NCBI GenBank assembly: GCA_003993805.1
Contig: RSEF01000020.1
Span: 3,112,781 to 3,176,780, forward strand
DNA: 64,000 nt
Source of the DNA: Himantopus leucocephalus
Lineage: Eukaryota; Chordata; Aves; Charadriiformes; Recurvirostridae
Direction: 5' to 3'
Shown here: in pieces, positions 17,142-31,501 of the stretch
Numbering within the stretch: position 1 is the stretch's first letter
Layout: each line of letters begins with the position of its first letter
The notes under the pieces: model-generated
What the model saw: only the letters and a program-made list of their open reading frames with translations
Databases searched by the model: none
What the model was told of the DNA's origin: nothing
Made by a program: the position numbers and the translations under genes

Positions 17142-18742
17142 TAATATGGCACAGATATTTTGGTTTGCTTGCTAACACATTGACAAATGGTCCTCCACGC
17201 ATCCTTATTGTAGATGTGCTTCGTCAGTGATCTGAACTGACATTATGAATTTTCATATATCCTGGAATATTTCACTTTTTATTCCATAGGCAAGTGTTGA
17301 AGAGACTTGTTTTTATGCATGTAGTGTCTTTGCCAAACTTTCTGCTACAGTGTTTGTCTGCTTTCTATTGAAACGGGCGAGCAGATGAGAGTTTTCCAAC
17401 CAATTCTCCAGTAGGTAAATTGTTCTTAAGACTTATCTATTATAAAATTTTCACCCTGTAAGTGCATAACAAAATATATGTTGGTCTTGGGTAATGGTTA
17501 TTAACAAATTGACAGTGCTATTAATGTATGAGTGCGGTGTGGTGAAGCAGTAAGCATTTAGTTTTTAAAATGCATTTTTGTATTCCATTTGATGAAACTG
17601 ATTCTTCTCCTGACTTCTGACAAAGAAACCTGTTCAGACACTGTGCAGCGTCTTCCCTTTGTCTTTCATATTAGAACAGATCAATTTTGATCCAGGGACA
17701 GGAAAAGTCTATCTTCTTTCTAAGCCTTTCCAGGAAAAACTAAAGGATCATGTTCCTCATGTTTCAGATATATTGGCTGTTCATCCTGTTTTCATACATT
17801 AATCATTAGCCATTAAGGGAAATCAAGCTCTGCGCCTTGCGAGGGGATCAACAAAGCAGTTTTCTACCTAGCAGTTTTTTCCCACGACACAACCGTCTTC
17901 TCAAGGTGTGCGTTTTTGTAATTTTTGCAAGGTCCTTACTGTGGTATGAACAAAGGACAGAGACTAAAAGGCTGCTCTCCTTTTTCTGCAACCTTCCTTC
18001 CCTCCCCACAAATTAGTGGTTTACAGCAAGTGGATTTGAGTAATGGAGAGCTTATACAAAAGCATTCTGGTTCCAGTTGCTCTTTCTGATCAAATAACAA
18101 GTCTGAAGTGCGAAGAGCCAGAACAGCCAAATGCCATCCTGGGACGGGATTAAGCAGTGCAATGTTAGCGTTCCTCACCCGCCGTCACAGCACGAGCATC
18201 CTCTTCCTCCACCGAGAGCTGAAGCCTGGCAGGTTGAGTGCATTGTGGGGTGGGGGGCACATCCTTACTGCCTTGCCTGTGTTCCGCAGGTTATAAAGCA
18301 GTGAACTTTTAGTGTCTCTTTGAGAAGAATTGTTTAAAAAAAATAAGTCTGAGCATGAGGATCTGACCACGGAGGTGTTTGCTATATTCAGCACCTGTCC
18401 ACTGGCAGAAGACAGATGTTTGGAGGCTTTTCTGCAGCTGGGTGGAAAGCATGGAGCGGTGTGGATGATGGCCTGGCCTGTTTGGGAAATTGGCACATGC
18501 TCTGCTACTCATCTTTTGACTGTCTCCTCCTTCACTAGCGTGGTCAAATTCTCTAACCCTCAGCAGAAATAGCTGCAGGCCTGGCCCGGGACTGTGCATT
18601 TGCATGCAGGAATATGACGTGCTGAGATTTGCTCTGTAGTTCACGCATTGTGACTTTGCAGGCACACTCTCTGCAGCAGCCAAACTCGCAAACTTTTCTG
18701 TATTACCTGTAAAGAATGCTTGTTTTAGCTTAATTCAGGGGT

Positions 18743-18761
18743 AAAAAAAAAAAAAAAAAAA
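18743..18761 (+). repeat. A19 homopolymer
   Basis: Nineteen A in a row. No recognisable retroposed body lies upstream. Confidence 0.9.
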
Positions 18762-21700
18762 TGTTGGCTTTGTGCTTAATGATATCTTGTACTGGATCCC
18801 AAATTACTGAGTTTCCTTGCTCAGCGTAGGTGTCGACTGACATCATGAAGGATGACGTAGATAATTTGTTGAAATTGGCTAAGCTGTGCCACTCACTATT
18901 TTCCGTCCTAATTTACTAATGAAAATATAACCGGAAAAAGTCATTCTGTTAATGTTAGTTGTCATACAGAGCTTGTTGAGATTGATGGTGGTGGCATTTA
19001 TGTTTTGTTTAGGGCGTTGGGTGGGAGAAATTGTAACGATCTTGATCTAAGCACGGTCTCGAAGGAAGGGAGAGAATTATCCAATATCTAAAGATGTACA
19101 ACTTCCACAAAATGCCAACTGAAATGATAGGCAAGAAAATGCAACTCATTATTCCAATTTCCATATGTCGTGGAACTCCTTCAAAATACCCTATTTTGAT
19201 GATAATTATACAAAACTTCCATGGTAAAGTTTTTCAAAAATGTGCTGAACCAAGAAAACAGCACTACTTGATTTTTCTTATAGCGCCTTATGAATGACAT
19301 TAATGAAAACTGAGGGGGTTTTGAGTGATGCTGCTTTTTTTTAAGTGATTTTTTTGGTTCTTTTCTGTGTTACTGCTTTTTCTTAGCAAGAGGGAAGTAC
19401 CAAACTCCTACACATTGGTATGCAATCAGTAGATGACTGGAGTAGTCCTGCTTTACTGGGCCGTTTACTGTTGGTACTGTTCATTAGGCCCACTAATAAA
19501 GATAACAAAATTGACTGCAGAATAATAATAAAGAATATCACATGTCCTGGAGAAGAAGTATTTACTTATTTAAATTGCAAGAAGTCAGTGTTACCGTAAA
19601 CAGAAGGTGTCTGCAGCCTTCCCACAGTGCGAAGGCAATGTCTCTTTTACTAAATAATTTCCTTAGTGTCTTTTTGTGTAGACGTTACGTACATATGTGC
19701 TAGGGAGTCTTGAGTGAGTACTGGCATAGCCTTCAATTTAGGCACTCCTTGCAATGAAATTCTTATTTTTTATTTTCATTTCTAAATTGAAACAAGGTTT
19801 GGGAAGGACCGTGCTTTTCTTCCACTTCAAATCAAGCGACAGAAGCTCACTTACAAATTTGCAGTTATCTGCCATAAGTTTCTTGACTGTCGGCCTTGCA
19901 TCAGAGCAAAAGCACGACCAGAATGGCTCAGCACGAGCTTAGAAAGTCACGACACCATGACGCAACTCTTCTCAAGATCATTCATGATTTTCAGATTTTT
20001 GATCAGAATGAATGGAAGTAGTTTAACATGGACTTTAAAAATTTTTTCATTATATAAACCCCATAAAAACTAATTATGAAAGGTCTTGCTCTAAATGAGC
20101 ACAAAGAAGTTTTATTAAACTGGATAATATCTTATCGAAATTTCTATAAACAGTATGTGCCCAGGCATCCGTTATCCCACTGGTGATATTTTTGGTTTTC
20201 TACGGGACAGCATTACAAGGCTTCATTTATATTTGATCTTTAGAAATGATACTGAAAATTAAGTCTCAGCTTGCCTCCTTCCAGGAAAAGCCAACTGCCA
20301 GCAAACGTGGCAAACCCTGCCTTTGGAAATGAAAGATTTATTTGTTGATGTGGTCGTTTTTGTGGGGTTTTTGGGAGTTTCTTCTTTTTCATAGACTGTG
20401 ATAGGTTATGACTTGGGGCAGGAGAAGGTGAAATGACCTTGAGGCATAAAGCAGTACACCGTCAGTCGGAGGGAGGAGTTGCTCAGCAGGGAATTGGGAA
20501 AAGAGAAGGACTGCTTAAGGTTAAGACCAGACACAGGGTTGAGGGGGTGGTTAAAGGAAAGGAAGATATAAAATACTAGTTTTTATCCCCGGAGTAACAG
20601 GTTGGGGGCGATAACAGGGGTAAGAATAGTATGTTTGAACACAGTCCCAGTAGTGCCTATTAGTTCGGCACTGGTCTTTTGAGTGTGGGTTTTTTTTTAG
20701 CCATCCTCAATAGTTAAACAGAGCTCTTTAAAATCCTTGTTTCATGGCCTTCATTCAAAAGAGTGTGCTTTAGAAAGCTGTGATTTGGGAAGCTTGGGGC
20801 TTGTTTTCTTCTCTGTGCTTATTTATTATTCCCCTGCTTTTTTTCTTTCTCCAGTTGCCACAGAAAGGGAGAATAAGGGAAAAGTCCTTTTTTCCTCCGG
20901 TGGATGGGAAAGAGGAGGGAAGACTTGCAAATGAGGTCATCATTGTCAGGGAAGATTCACCTGAAAAGTGTTTGTCTTCTAGTGGGACAAACTCGCGTGA
21001 AAAGCACGGCCAAAGAGTAACATTTAAATGAATATTAATAAAGGGACAGAGATAAGACTTTAAAAAAACCCCCAAAAACTTAGACCCGGTTAAAATACTG
21101 TCTGGAAAAGCTGTCTTGAACATGAGCTTCTCTGCCTTTTTGGATGATGACAACAGGTGACTCATAAGATGGGGAGGGTTTTGTGGCCCTGAGGCTTGGA
21201 AGCAGGAAACTTTCCAGTCTGACAGGATGGTGGCTTGGTAAGGAACGGGAGGGGGAAAAGTCCTGAGAAACCCTCTTAATCCTTCTCCCACCCCCCAAAA
21301 AAAAGGTGTGGCAATGATTCTTCATAGAAAACTTATGGACATAGGAGGTTTGTCCTCATACGAAGAAATTCACGTGGATCGCGTACAACCTGTCACTTAA
21401 GGTGCTGGAGACTGGGCTGTTCAGCAGGAGGAGGTGATCTAGCTCCTGGAGAAAGGAGCGGTTCTCGAGATCAATACTTAATTTTGTTCTTGGCCTAGGG
21501 AAATAAACGTTAGTCTTGAACGATGTGGCTGAATTCAATACTCCTTTTAAAAACAGTCAGGGTAAAGTACGGATATAAATGCAAATAATCTGTACATTCA
21601 GAGTTTGATACGGTATTGCACAGTAGTTGGAAAATCTTTTCCTTTAGTTATTATTAAAAGGTACTTTGTTGCCATGAAATCTTGAGAAGTTTAGAAGTAG

Positions 21701-21927
21701 TAAGCAGCTTTTGCCTTTTTTTTGTCATTTTAAGACTATGTTTTCATATTTTATGGCAATGTTTTTGTCTGTTGCTGTTACAAATGTTAGAAAAAGGACG
21801 TAGTTGTGTGCTGTTATGAAATGCACAAACTGAGCAACCAGAAGGTTACTTTGTTGTGTGCTGAATTAGCATCAGTTTTTACAACAGGTTAAAAAAGAAT
21901 TCTTTTTGATTTAATTTTAAGATGATA

Positions 21928-21986
21928 GCTCCTGTTAAATAGGAAACATTCACATGNGCTCCGGTTAAATAGGAAACATTCACATG
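21928..21986. repeat. Short direct duplication around a single-N seam
   Basis: The 29 bases 21928-21956 recur at 21958-21986 with one change (GCTCCTG versus GCTCCGG). N is at 21957. This is the same pattern as the longer seams. Confidence 0.85.
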
Positions 21987-24900
21987 TTAATGTTGAAAAA
22001 TAAGATTCAGGGTTGCAATACTGCTGCCTGCCTTTTTTTTCAAGCTTAAAAAAAAAGAAAAATAATCTGATATAGAGTCAAAGCACTACACCAATGGCAT
22101 ATCAAGTGAATTGAGAGTTCTCTATAAACTGATGTGTAGGTATTATTAGAATCACTGTTTCACAGACTAATTTAGCTTGGAGTTACTCTAAGCCTTGTCC
22201 TGAAGCATACATTCATTTCCCTATTAATATTAGTTAAATTTTAACTCTTAGCTCCACTGTCTTCTACAACTTTCAATGTAGACAGCTGGGAAAATAGATG
22301 TGTTTTTAGCAGGATTACCTACTTTTGAAAAAGACTTCCTGTAGGATGTTAGCAGCGAAGGAAAACCTTACCTGGGCTTCTTGTTTTCTGTACTGGTAAA
22401 TGCTGTGAGCGCCGTCCTTTTCTCAGCTGCGATAAGACAACCTTCCCCAGCGCACGTTCTGCTCATGTTCTGTTTTGCTTTCTTGCTAAATTCCCCGACA
22501 CAAAGGCTTGTGTAGCACAACGAAATGCAGTTGTTCCTCTCTTGATAGCACCTATTCCCAAGGGCGGCGGAGCGCTGCAGGTGAGCTGTTGAGAATGGCA
22601 TGAGCTTGTGTCTGAGTTTCGGTACGCGGATCCCGCAAAGCCTGTGGGACCCGTACCCGTTTTAGTGACTCTGCTTAGTTTGATGATTGAAACTCTGTTT
22701 TCATTCCACCTCAATAGCCTTTGGCATGTCAGCTAGAGAGGGAAGAGTTGCAAAAATGTGATACTCCTCCTTTTTGATCCTTGAGCCCCAGTTTGTGCTC
22801 AGAAGCAGCCTTGGCAGCGTTGTGGAAAGATAGGGGCTTCCTCTGCATCGCATCCTAACAGCTTAAGGCCCTTCGCATGCGAGATGTTGATTTCCCCTGC
22901 CCGGTTAATTAAGTACAAGAACAAATGTATCTTGATTTCTCTTTTATTCTTTCTTCCTCCTCACTTCTTAATTTTTTGGGGAGTAGAAAGACAGCGTCTA
23001 CCCTTTAAATAACAGCTGAAAGAGAAGGTGAAGTACTTCTTGATCAGCACGTTCTGTGGCTATAAGCATGGCAGACTGGTACACTTTTCTTGTCTCTCAC
23101 TGTCAGGTTTCCGCTTCTGTTTAGCCCATAATGTGTACCTTTAGACCTCCGGGACAATACAGACAATGCTTCAATTGAAACTACAGAGCTCTGTAGGAAG
23201 CAAAGTGTATTTCGGGTTTCTCTTCAAGTTGCAGAGGTGCAGTTGGCTGCAGGTGTTAGGGGTGTTCTGGGGGAAAGATACCTCTTTGAGGAACTATCAC
23301 GATCAGGTTATAGATGTATTGGCTGTGGAAATGTGGTAAAAATGGGAAAATACCTTTCAAAGAATAGAGGATGGATTAGATCTGTGAACTGGTTACTTCA
23401 AAAGACTTGAAAAAAGATGTCGTCTGGGATATAACAACAGCGATGACCTATATGGAACAGAAGGAATCTGGGAAGAGAAAGGTAATTAAACGATGAAGAG
23501 GGGAAGCAGGGTGTTTTGTTGCACTTTGGGTGACTGAAGGAACACAGGACTCCTGAAACGCCACATTGTGGGAGCTGACAAGCTACTTGGTTTGGTGCGA
23601 GGCCACGGTCCATCCAAAGTTCAGGCACTAAATTCAGTGTGTTGGAAGGCAGCAATGTGCAGAGGAGAGGCTGGGATTTACTGCTGGAGCACATCAGTGT
23701 GCCATAAATCTGATATTTGTTTCTAGCAGTGACCAATGCCTGAAAATTCCCAAGTCTAGCAAACCATGTCCCCTGTTGCCTTTAACCATGGTACATATGG
23801 TGAGGAATTTTCTTTATCCTGATCCGTGCAGAAGATGGGCTTTTTGTCCCGAGGCATGTGGATTGATTGCCCTTATCTTAGTCTGCATAAATACAGTTAT
23901 GAATATAAAGGCAGTCATAATAATGCTTTGGTCTGGATTTTTTTCCAGAGGGATTTTGCTCATGATGGATTTAAATTCTAGGGATTTATTTTTTTTATCT
24001 GCAAAGGCAGTTTGTTATCCAGAAATGTTTTTTATTTTTATTTATTAGGATGAAGCCTAGTTATTCATTTCCACATCACACTGTTTCTGCTTGGTGGTGC
24101 TGCTGTTTAATTTAATGGCTTTCTATAATGTGGTTTGAATATAGCATTATTTTCTGAGTGGGCAGGCTGGTCAGTAAGATGACAACTTTCATAAAGGCAT
24201 TAGGCTTTCATGCAATGAAGAATAGTTCTCGTGAATGGTGGGACCTCCTGACTTCTCCCAAAAGATGTGAACCTGCTTAACGCTTATTTTCACATCAGCT
24301 GAATTTAGGACGATGGGTTTTTTAATATTTCTTGACTCCTGAGTTCTGTCCAGGTTTCATCCCAAGTAGGCTGAGTGTTCTGAAGAGGCAGAAATGGAGA
24401 AAGAGAAGAAAGACGTGAAAACAAAACGCTCTCAAAGCAGCAACAACAAAAAAGCCTGTTCTGTTTTGCTGAACTGAAAGAAATCCCTGAGCACTGGTTG
24501 ACTTAGTGGCACTGTAGATTTGAGGCCGCTAAATATCTGGGGTGAAAGTGGTTTGGAATGAAATTTGAAGTGAATACAAACCCGTTTGATTTTTCTGTTC
24601 GTGCAGTTTTTCCAGGCTGTATTTTCCCTTGAAGTACGCTGGGCACAGGTGAAGGCTACATACAAGAAGGTCACTGACAGGAGAGTCAGGTCCACGTGAA
24701 TGGTTTCAGATCTTCTAGACTGGAGCCTGGACACAAGCGGCGTGCAGGGAACCTAAACCAAAATTACGTCAGCTTCTGCCTTACCGAGCCACCCTGGGTT
24801 AATCAGGGAACCGAGTTCTCATCTCCATGTACATCACAATGTTGTTTGAATTTCCTTGTATGCATTTAGATAATTGTGTGATTCCTCTTTTTCAGCTGCG

Positions 24901-27900
24901 TGAAAGGGACTGCGGAGGGAGGGCAGCAAAATAAGCAGATATTTGATGTGTTAATAACTTCTTTCCTCTTTGCTTATGCAGCTTCGTTTCCGCAGCCTCA
25001 ATTTAAGGGGTGGTCCTAAAAATGTGAGTTTGCAGGACTATATCCTTAGCTTGTGCAAAACTGGCACTGCTTTACCGAAGTCAGCATTTTACACCCGCTG
25101 AAAACCTGACCCACAATTTGCAAAAATGGGCCAGGCATTTTTTCTTGATTGTCACTCAGTCCCCTGCTAAAAGCAATTTATTTAAATTGCATGGTGTCTT
25201 TTAGTCTTCCGTTAAGTGGCATCTTTCATAAAATTTCATCCTTTATTACCATATTATTACTGCTTCTGTTAGTTTTTGGAGGGTGCGATGAGATGATCGT
25301 TTCCAGATGTCGCTTTATACGAGTGTGAAAAGCCCAGTTAGTGGGAGGAAACTGGAAAGGATAATGCTATGTGTGTATTCTTGCAGTGCATGTGTTAAGC
25401 ATTGAACTTCCACTGAGGAGCGACCAAAGGGAGGTGTCTGTTTTCCTTCTCTGTGTGATATATGCCATAACTCATCCTGGGAGTGAAATGACAGACCCAG
25501 TCTTGCAAAGCATTTATTAAGCTCTATGGATGTGCGTAGTCATGATCCTATCTTTGTCCTGGGACAAACACCGCTCAGTGCTTCCTGCTTATGTTTCTCT
25601 TTTTGCTTTTCCAAAGACAGCTGAAACATCAATGCCTTTCATTTTTAAATGTGTTTTTAATGTACACAAGTCTGCATTAAAAAGCACTCAAATAATAAGA
25701 GATGTTTATTTAGAGTTTATACACCAAAAGCGTCCAATTTTAAGCATTTCAAAGAATAAAATGCACATTAATTGGCTTTCTTGGAAGCTCTAACACATAA
25801 TACAAAAGCAAGGCAGGGGCCAAATAGAAGAGCGCGCTGCATTTTTAACCTCAAGTTAATGCTTTTGACCCTGAGATATTTGTAAGACATTTAGGAACAC
25901 TTTTGTTCCTTAAATGTTTAGTTGTTTTACATTTTGTCGTAAATATTTTACCCTTTTATTTTTCTCCAGTGAGCTCTGAAATATTGAGATGAACGTGACA
26001 ATGTGTTTAATACTTGCCAACTTACCCAGATGAGCAGGGGTGTCGCACAGCTGGGGGGTGGGGTGGAGAAAACAAACCAAAAAAGAAAACAACCAACCAA
26101 AAAAAGTGCATATGGATTTCTTAAATGCTGTTGCAGAACCAGCAGATGGAGCATGAGAGCACAAAACCTTTTTTGTAATGGGGTGTGTGTCTGTCTGCAC
26201 ATGTACGTTGCATTTTCAAATTGGTTGAGCTTGAAAATGGAATTTTGTTTTATTTTTTTAACCAGTTGTTGAGTCCATGGGCGTTTCTGTGCTCCATTAT
26301 GTTACGGCATCTGAATGTGACAAAACCAAGAGTGACCCAGAGCTCTCATTCCCCCCTGGGGGGCATGACAGGGACCCCTTTGTGTCTCAGGTCCCGTTAC
26401 ACAGGTGGAGAAGCCAAGACCCCCAGTGTCCGCAGGCTTTGGATTGTGATGCGGCTGATTGCCCTGGCCATGGGTCTGCGTAGGGGTTATAAACTTAGTC
26501 ACCATTTTAATGATTTGTTATTCCACTGAGTGCTATGAGGGGGGGGAAAAAGGAAATGCTTTCAACGCCTTTTAACTTATTTTTGCTTTTTAGTTTTATG
26601 AGCTAAAAAGCTTGAAAGATTTTTCTTTTTTTTTTTTTAAGCTGCACTTTTAAAAAATACGAAGCAGTAGAATATTTTATGACTTTAGAGATAGTATTCA
26701 AGTAGACCATAGCTGTGACCATATCAAAGTACTCAAATATTGCTGGAGAGGCATGCAGGCCTGAGCATCAAAATCAGAGTGACAGTTGTTATTGCAATGT
26801 ATTTCACTCAAGATCCGCAAATCCTCATTTTAGCTGCCAATAATCCTTTAAATTTTTAAACTAAAATCTTGGTGCAGAGACCATTGGAAGGGGTTTTAAA
26901 ACGCAACCACAACTCTCAAGATAACAAAATCTGAAAGCTTTAACGTCACAGTTTCCTCCCTGTGGCACTTTGAAAGGTTTTCTAGAACTTGCTAGAGAAT
27001 GAGAAAGAAGTAGGTCTTCCAAAGAGATCCAAACCTCTGGAAGTTGATTTGTCAATTAATGAAGTTTGACAAGAATCTTTGGTGAGCTTGAAAGATTAGA
27101 TTATATATCAAGGAAGTCCGCCGCTTTGAAGATAAAGCCTGCAAGTGATAAATTTATTTTAGTGATGTTTTTAATAGGAAGATAAACTGTTGGCATTAAG
27201 TTGTCTTTTTTTAACAGAGGCGGGAGTGAGGCAGAGGAGTGGGATGTCAGATTTAAGAGAAGGAATACTGCACCAAAAGCCATCTTGTGTATGAACTGCT
27301 GTACGTATATACATAAAACCAGTTCTTCCCAGTTGGTTTTATTCTCCTCAGACGGATTATTTGTTAACCTAATATAGGAGTAAATCTTTCCACCTGCTGT
27401 TCTATAGGTCACTTTGCTATAATGTTTATTTTTACGTTCATAACGTGTTCCTGTGTAAAAAGATCCACAAGGTTCTTTTTCCTGGGCAGAAAGAATCCCA
27501 TTATCACTGAAGAAACTGTGCCTGAAAGCAAGTCTACAACTGCCATGGTTTTTTTATTTCATACAGAATTCAAACCGTGGTACGCCAATTCAGACAAAGC
27601 AGACACCCTCACTGCATTATAGAGCCCAAATGTCTTCGCGTTGTTGTCCGATACATGCAAGAGATGAAAATACTGGTGTGAAGTGTTGCACGTTACGTTC
27701 TGTAATGTCTAGAAATCACTATGTTGCATCCTATAATTTCCTTTGTAGTGATGGGAAGGGTTTTTGGGTGATAAGTTTCTCGTAAACACAGATTCCCATC
27801 CCTCAACACATACATTAAGGTCTTTTTCTTCCAAATCACTTGACAGTACGCTCATACGGTTTTCTATGTGAAAACTCAGCTTGCTTGATTCTGCTCGCTG

Positions 27901-30900
27901 TCCTACTCCTCTAAAGAACCCGGGAACCAGTGAGTTGAAGGATGAACTTTGCAATACATGATATAAAATCCACAGGGTAAAAATGAGTTTTGTATCTACT
28001 GCTGGTGTTCCCGTTTATGCTCTGAAGCTGTTTTCGATAGTTGTTGCTTCCAATTAGTGTTGTGCATGCGAACTCCGGATACGCACCTTCTCTTCTGCCA
28101 GCCTTCCGCTGTCTGTGAGAGGCTTAGGCAATTCATAGCTTTCCCCTGATCCAGCTGGCACGGCAGAGCAAATATTTACTTATTTTCACACAGAAGCAAA
28201 TATCTCAGTGTAAAAGACTTGGAATCGAACTCTGTGCAAACAGGTGCTTCATATAATACCGGTATATTATGCTGCAACCGATCAGGAATTTATATTGGAT
28301 CTTCCGAGCCTCTCACGCTGCCGGCAGCGCGGTTGGACCCAGGCTCGCAGGTTAGTGTTGGTGCTCCCCGGTGACCGGACTTGGTTCATTAGTATGAGTG
28401 ATAGTTTGTCTATCCTCGTTTGTCTCTGCGTATGTCTCAATGTAAAAGATGCTCTTGCTTGTACCAAGAAGTAATCTCCAAACCTGATCCATGGTGGCCT
28501 GAGCTAAAAGTAATATTATCTTGTTAAAGTGCTCTTTAGGCTGTAGAAATGTACCTGTGTGCTGAAGGCATAATCATTATCAGCTTGTTATTCCTGCCTT
28601 TTCTCTGTCACAGGGGCGTCCCTTGGCAGTAAAACGCTGAGAGGTTTTAAAAGTAAGCGCTGTTTATGGATAGAGGGGAAGGCAGAGCATTGCCTGGGAT
28701 GCGGCTGCGTCAAACAAAGGTACCATTGTTAAAAAGTGCAATGTAAAAGCCCTAAAAGAAAGGAGTGGTGGGATGTTTTTACTCTATAGCAAAATACTCT
28801 AAAAATCAAACAACATACTATTTGCTGCGGTGTGTTTTCTGTTCTGAATTGCTTCAGTGCTGTTGAGTTTCTTTGCTCAGGAAAAGAGATTATTTTTTTT
28901 TCTGGTTAGAGCAATTTGCACTAAAATACGTGCACTTCATCAGCCTAACTTTGTGCATTTCGTGTAACAATAATTAAAAATGAAGGCTCACGTGTTAATT
29001 CTTAGACCGTAATATCCCAGTAGCAATCAGACCCTTTGACCACCTCCTCTCATTTGCAACTCACAGCTCTGAAAGGTTCATCCTTCGCCTTACATATTCA
29101 GCTTGGGTAGGGTGCAGTGTCTGCCAAGAAGAATCTATAGGGCACCTGGCACCGTAGATCCTTTTTTATTTTTATGAGGGGGGCGCAAGCTTATCTTCTG
29201 TTTTTCATGCTAGGTGCCTACAGGTTCATCATCCACAGCTGTATTCTAGCATTTGGTGCATTCAGAAGCTGATTGTAGAGTGTTAACACCAGCAAGGAGA
29301 TGCCATGCTTTTCCAAAGCGGTGGGAGTTAAGGGGAAGTAGGACGAGTTGTAGAAACTCAGAATATACTTGAATCTCAACTTTAGGTAACACAGATGACA
29401 ATATAATGAATTAATGTTAAAATCTGCATATGTTCTGGGAAATGTACTGTTTGTCTAGCAAAAATAACTGAAGGCTATTTGACCTGCTATCTGCGTGGCC
29501 ATGCTGGGCATTTGCGTATGTGCAAAAGATTGAATTTTCTGCTCAAAAGTCTTTTGCCATGAGGGTCAGCACTGGGTGAGGTTGGTGGGAAAGGGATGGG
29601 TCTCCATTTAAATACCCTCCAGACTACTTAAGGTTCAGAAACAGCAATATTTTAAAGAATGGGCCATGAGTTTTGCTTTTTTTCAAATACCCTTCCCTCA
29701 TTCATAGTGTGAAAAAGGACCTTGCAAATAATTCCGCGTTTCTTTGGCTGTGATTGCTGCGGTGTGTCCGTGATTACCTAATTTCAGATCTGGCGGTGTT
29801 AGTCTCTACAGAAGTCCTTTACGAAATCACAGTTTAAATTAGCGAAATGGAAGGGATTATGAGGCACTACGCTATTCATCTTACAGAAATATTATAATTT
29901 TTTTCTTGTGTGAGTGCTGGGAAGAATTATGTCAGAGCAATGTGATGCTATACAACCCACTGGGGAGGAGGCACCAGAGGGTTCTGAAGTTGAATCTGAG
30001 ATGTAGAATTGCGTATTAGTGTTTGAAGCCAAAGACCCAGCCCTGCTCCGGGGCAGCGGGGTCTGGCAGCCGTGGGGCAGGTGTTCTGTGTTACTACTGC
30101 ACAGAAATAGGACTGTGACCCAACTGCCCCGGGACCCGATGCCGACTGCCCCCCTGCCCTCAACAGTCCGGTATTTGGAGCGTGTGGTTTCTGAGAGCGC
30201 TCAGCTGGGGCGGCTCTGGGTTTACAGCGTTTGTGTTGGGAACGGTCCCTCCTTCAAAATGCGTATGACAGGGTTTTGTAAATGAAAATCGCGTCTGATT
30301 GCTGCTATAAAGAGCACAAAGATTTAGACATCCATATGCATTTTTTTTTTTTGCTCCACAGTCTCTGTCTCGTTCTTAAACAGGTTTTGTATGTGAGGCT
30401 GTTTCAGCTAACTCAACTCTTTCCTTCAAATGATGTTTTCTCTCGCTGTCTCTGAGTTCTGAAATCAGGGTCCAATTTTCCTCCTACATGACTGAAATCT
30501 ATAACCTTCAGTCCCTGTAAAACAGCTTTTCCGCACTCGGTGCTGTATTTCTGTCTCGCTGTAGCGCCTGTCCTCTGCTAACAGTCCCACTTGGCACAAT
30601 CAGTGTTATCCGTTTGACCACTTCCAGTGGGATTGCTTGGACCTTTTCAGTTGTCAGCAAATCTTAACAGTTACTCTTTTAACCCAGACATGCCCACCTA
30701 GACATATGCGTTTGTCTGCTGACCGCGTATTTCCCATTGCAGGTAAATAACTCTAAAACCAGGTTATCCGCTAGAGGTTGGGGGGATGAAAGCAGCATGA
30801 GATTAAATTGCTGCTTGAGTTACAGACTTCATAAACGTCATGCAGAAATCTCCTGTATTCACCACAGGAGGACAAAACCTGCCCTGCAATGCGTGAGATT

Positions 30901-31460
30901 TGCACAGGAATCATGAAATGGCATTGCCTCTGATCATGTACTTGAATGTGTTGACAGATAGGAATGCTTTTAAACTCAAATACCTTGAAGATTTTATGAA
31001 ATAAATCCTACCTTAGGTTGTCCCCTGGGTTAAGGACCAGGGTACTGCTGGTATATCACCTTCAGTGTTTTCTTTAAATTTGTCTTCCTTAAAGGAGTCA
31101 GGCTGAAATAGCAAATCGTAGCCTGCAGCACTCCATCTGTTCCCTCCTGAGAGCACGAGGACAGTGTGAGATGCTCTGGGCACCCTTCGCACCACTGCAG
31201 GTTGCCTGGTTGTGTTTTCAGAGCACAGAAATAACAATAACGTGGTCGTATTCTGGGCAGCAAAGCTGAGCGATTCCCAGATTGTGTTGACAGGTCTATC
31301 CTTAAAAGTCCTTTCTGCTTTGCTTCTGTGATATTTATGAGTGCTACTGGACTGTTGGTCCAAAGAGCTCAAAAATCCTGAGTCAGAAACCAACTGTCTC
31401 TTTCCCATTCCCTACATAGTAGACCCTCGCTAAATTTGGTCTGTTTTTTGTTTGTTTTTA

Positions 31461-31501
31461 AACCTTCCTTTTGCTTATTCNTAACCTTCCTTTTGCTTAT
31501 T
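31461..31501. repeat. Short direct duplication around a single-N seam
   Basis: AACCTTCCTTTTGCTTATT at 31461-31479 recurs at 31483-31501, with N at 31481. The open frame that begins across this N is therefore not reliable. Confidence 0.85.

Noticed and set aside
18388..18409. RE1/NRSF-like site starting TTCAGCACC
   Set aside because: Only the left half matches; the right half (GGACAGCGCC) is absent.
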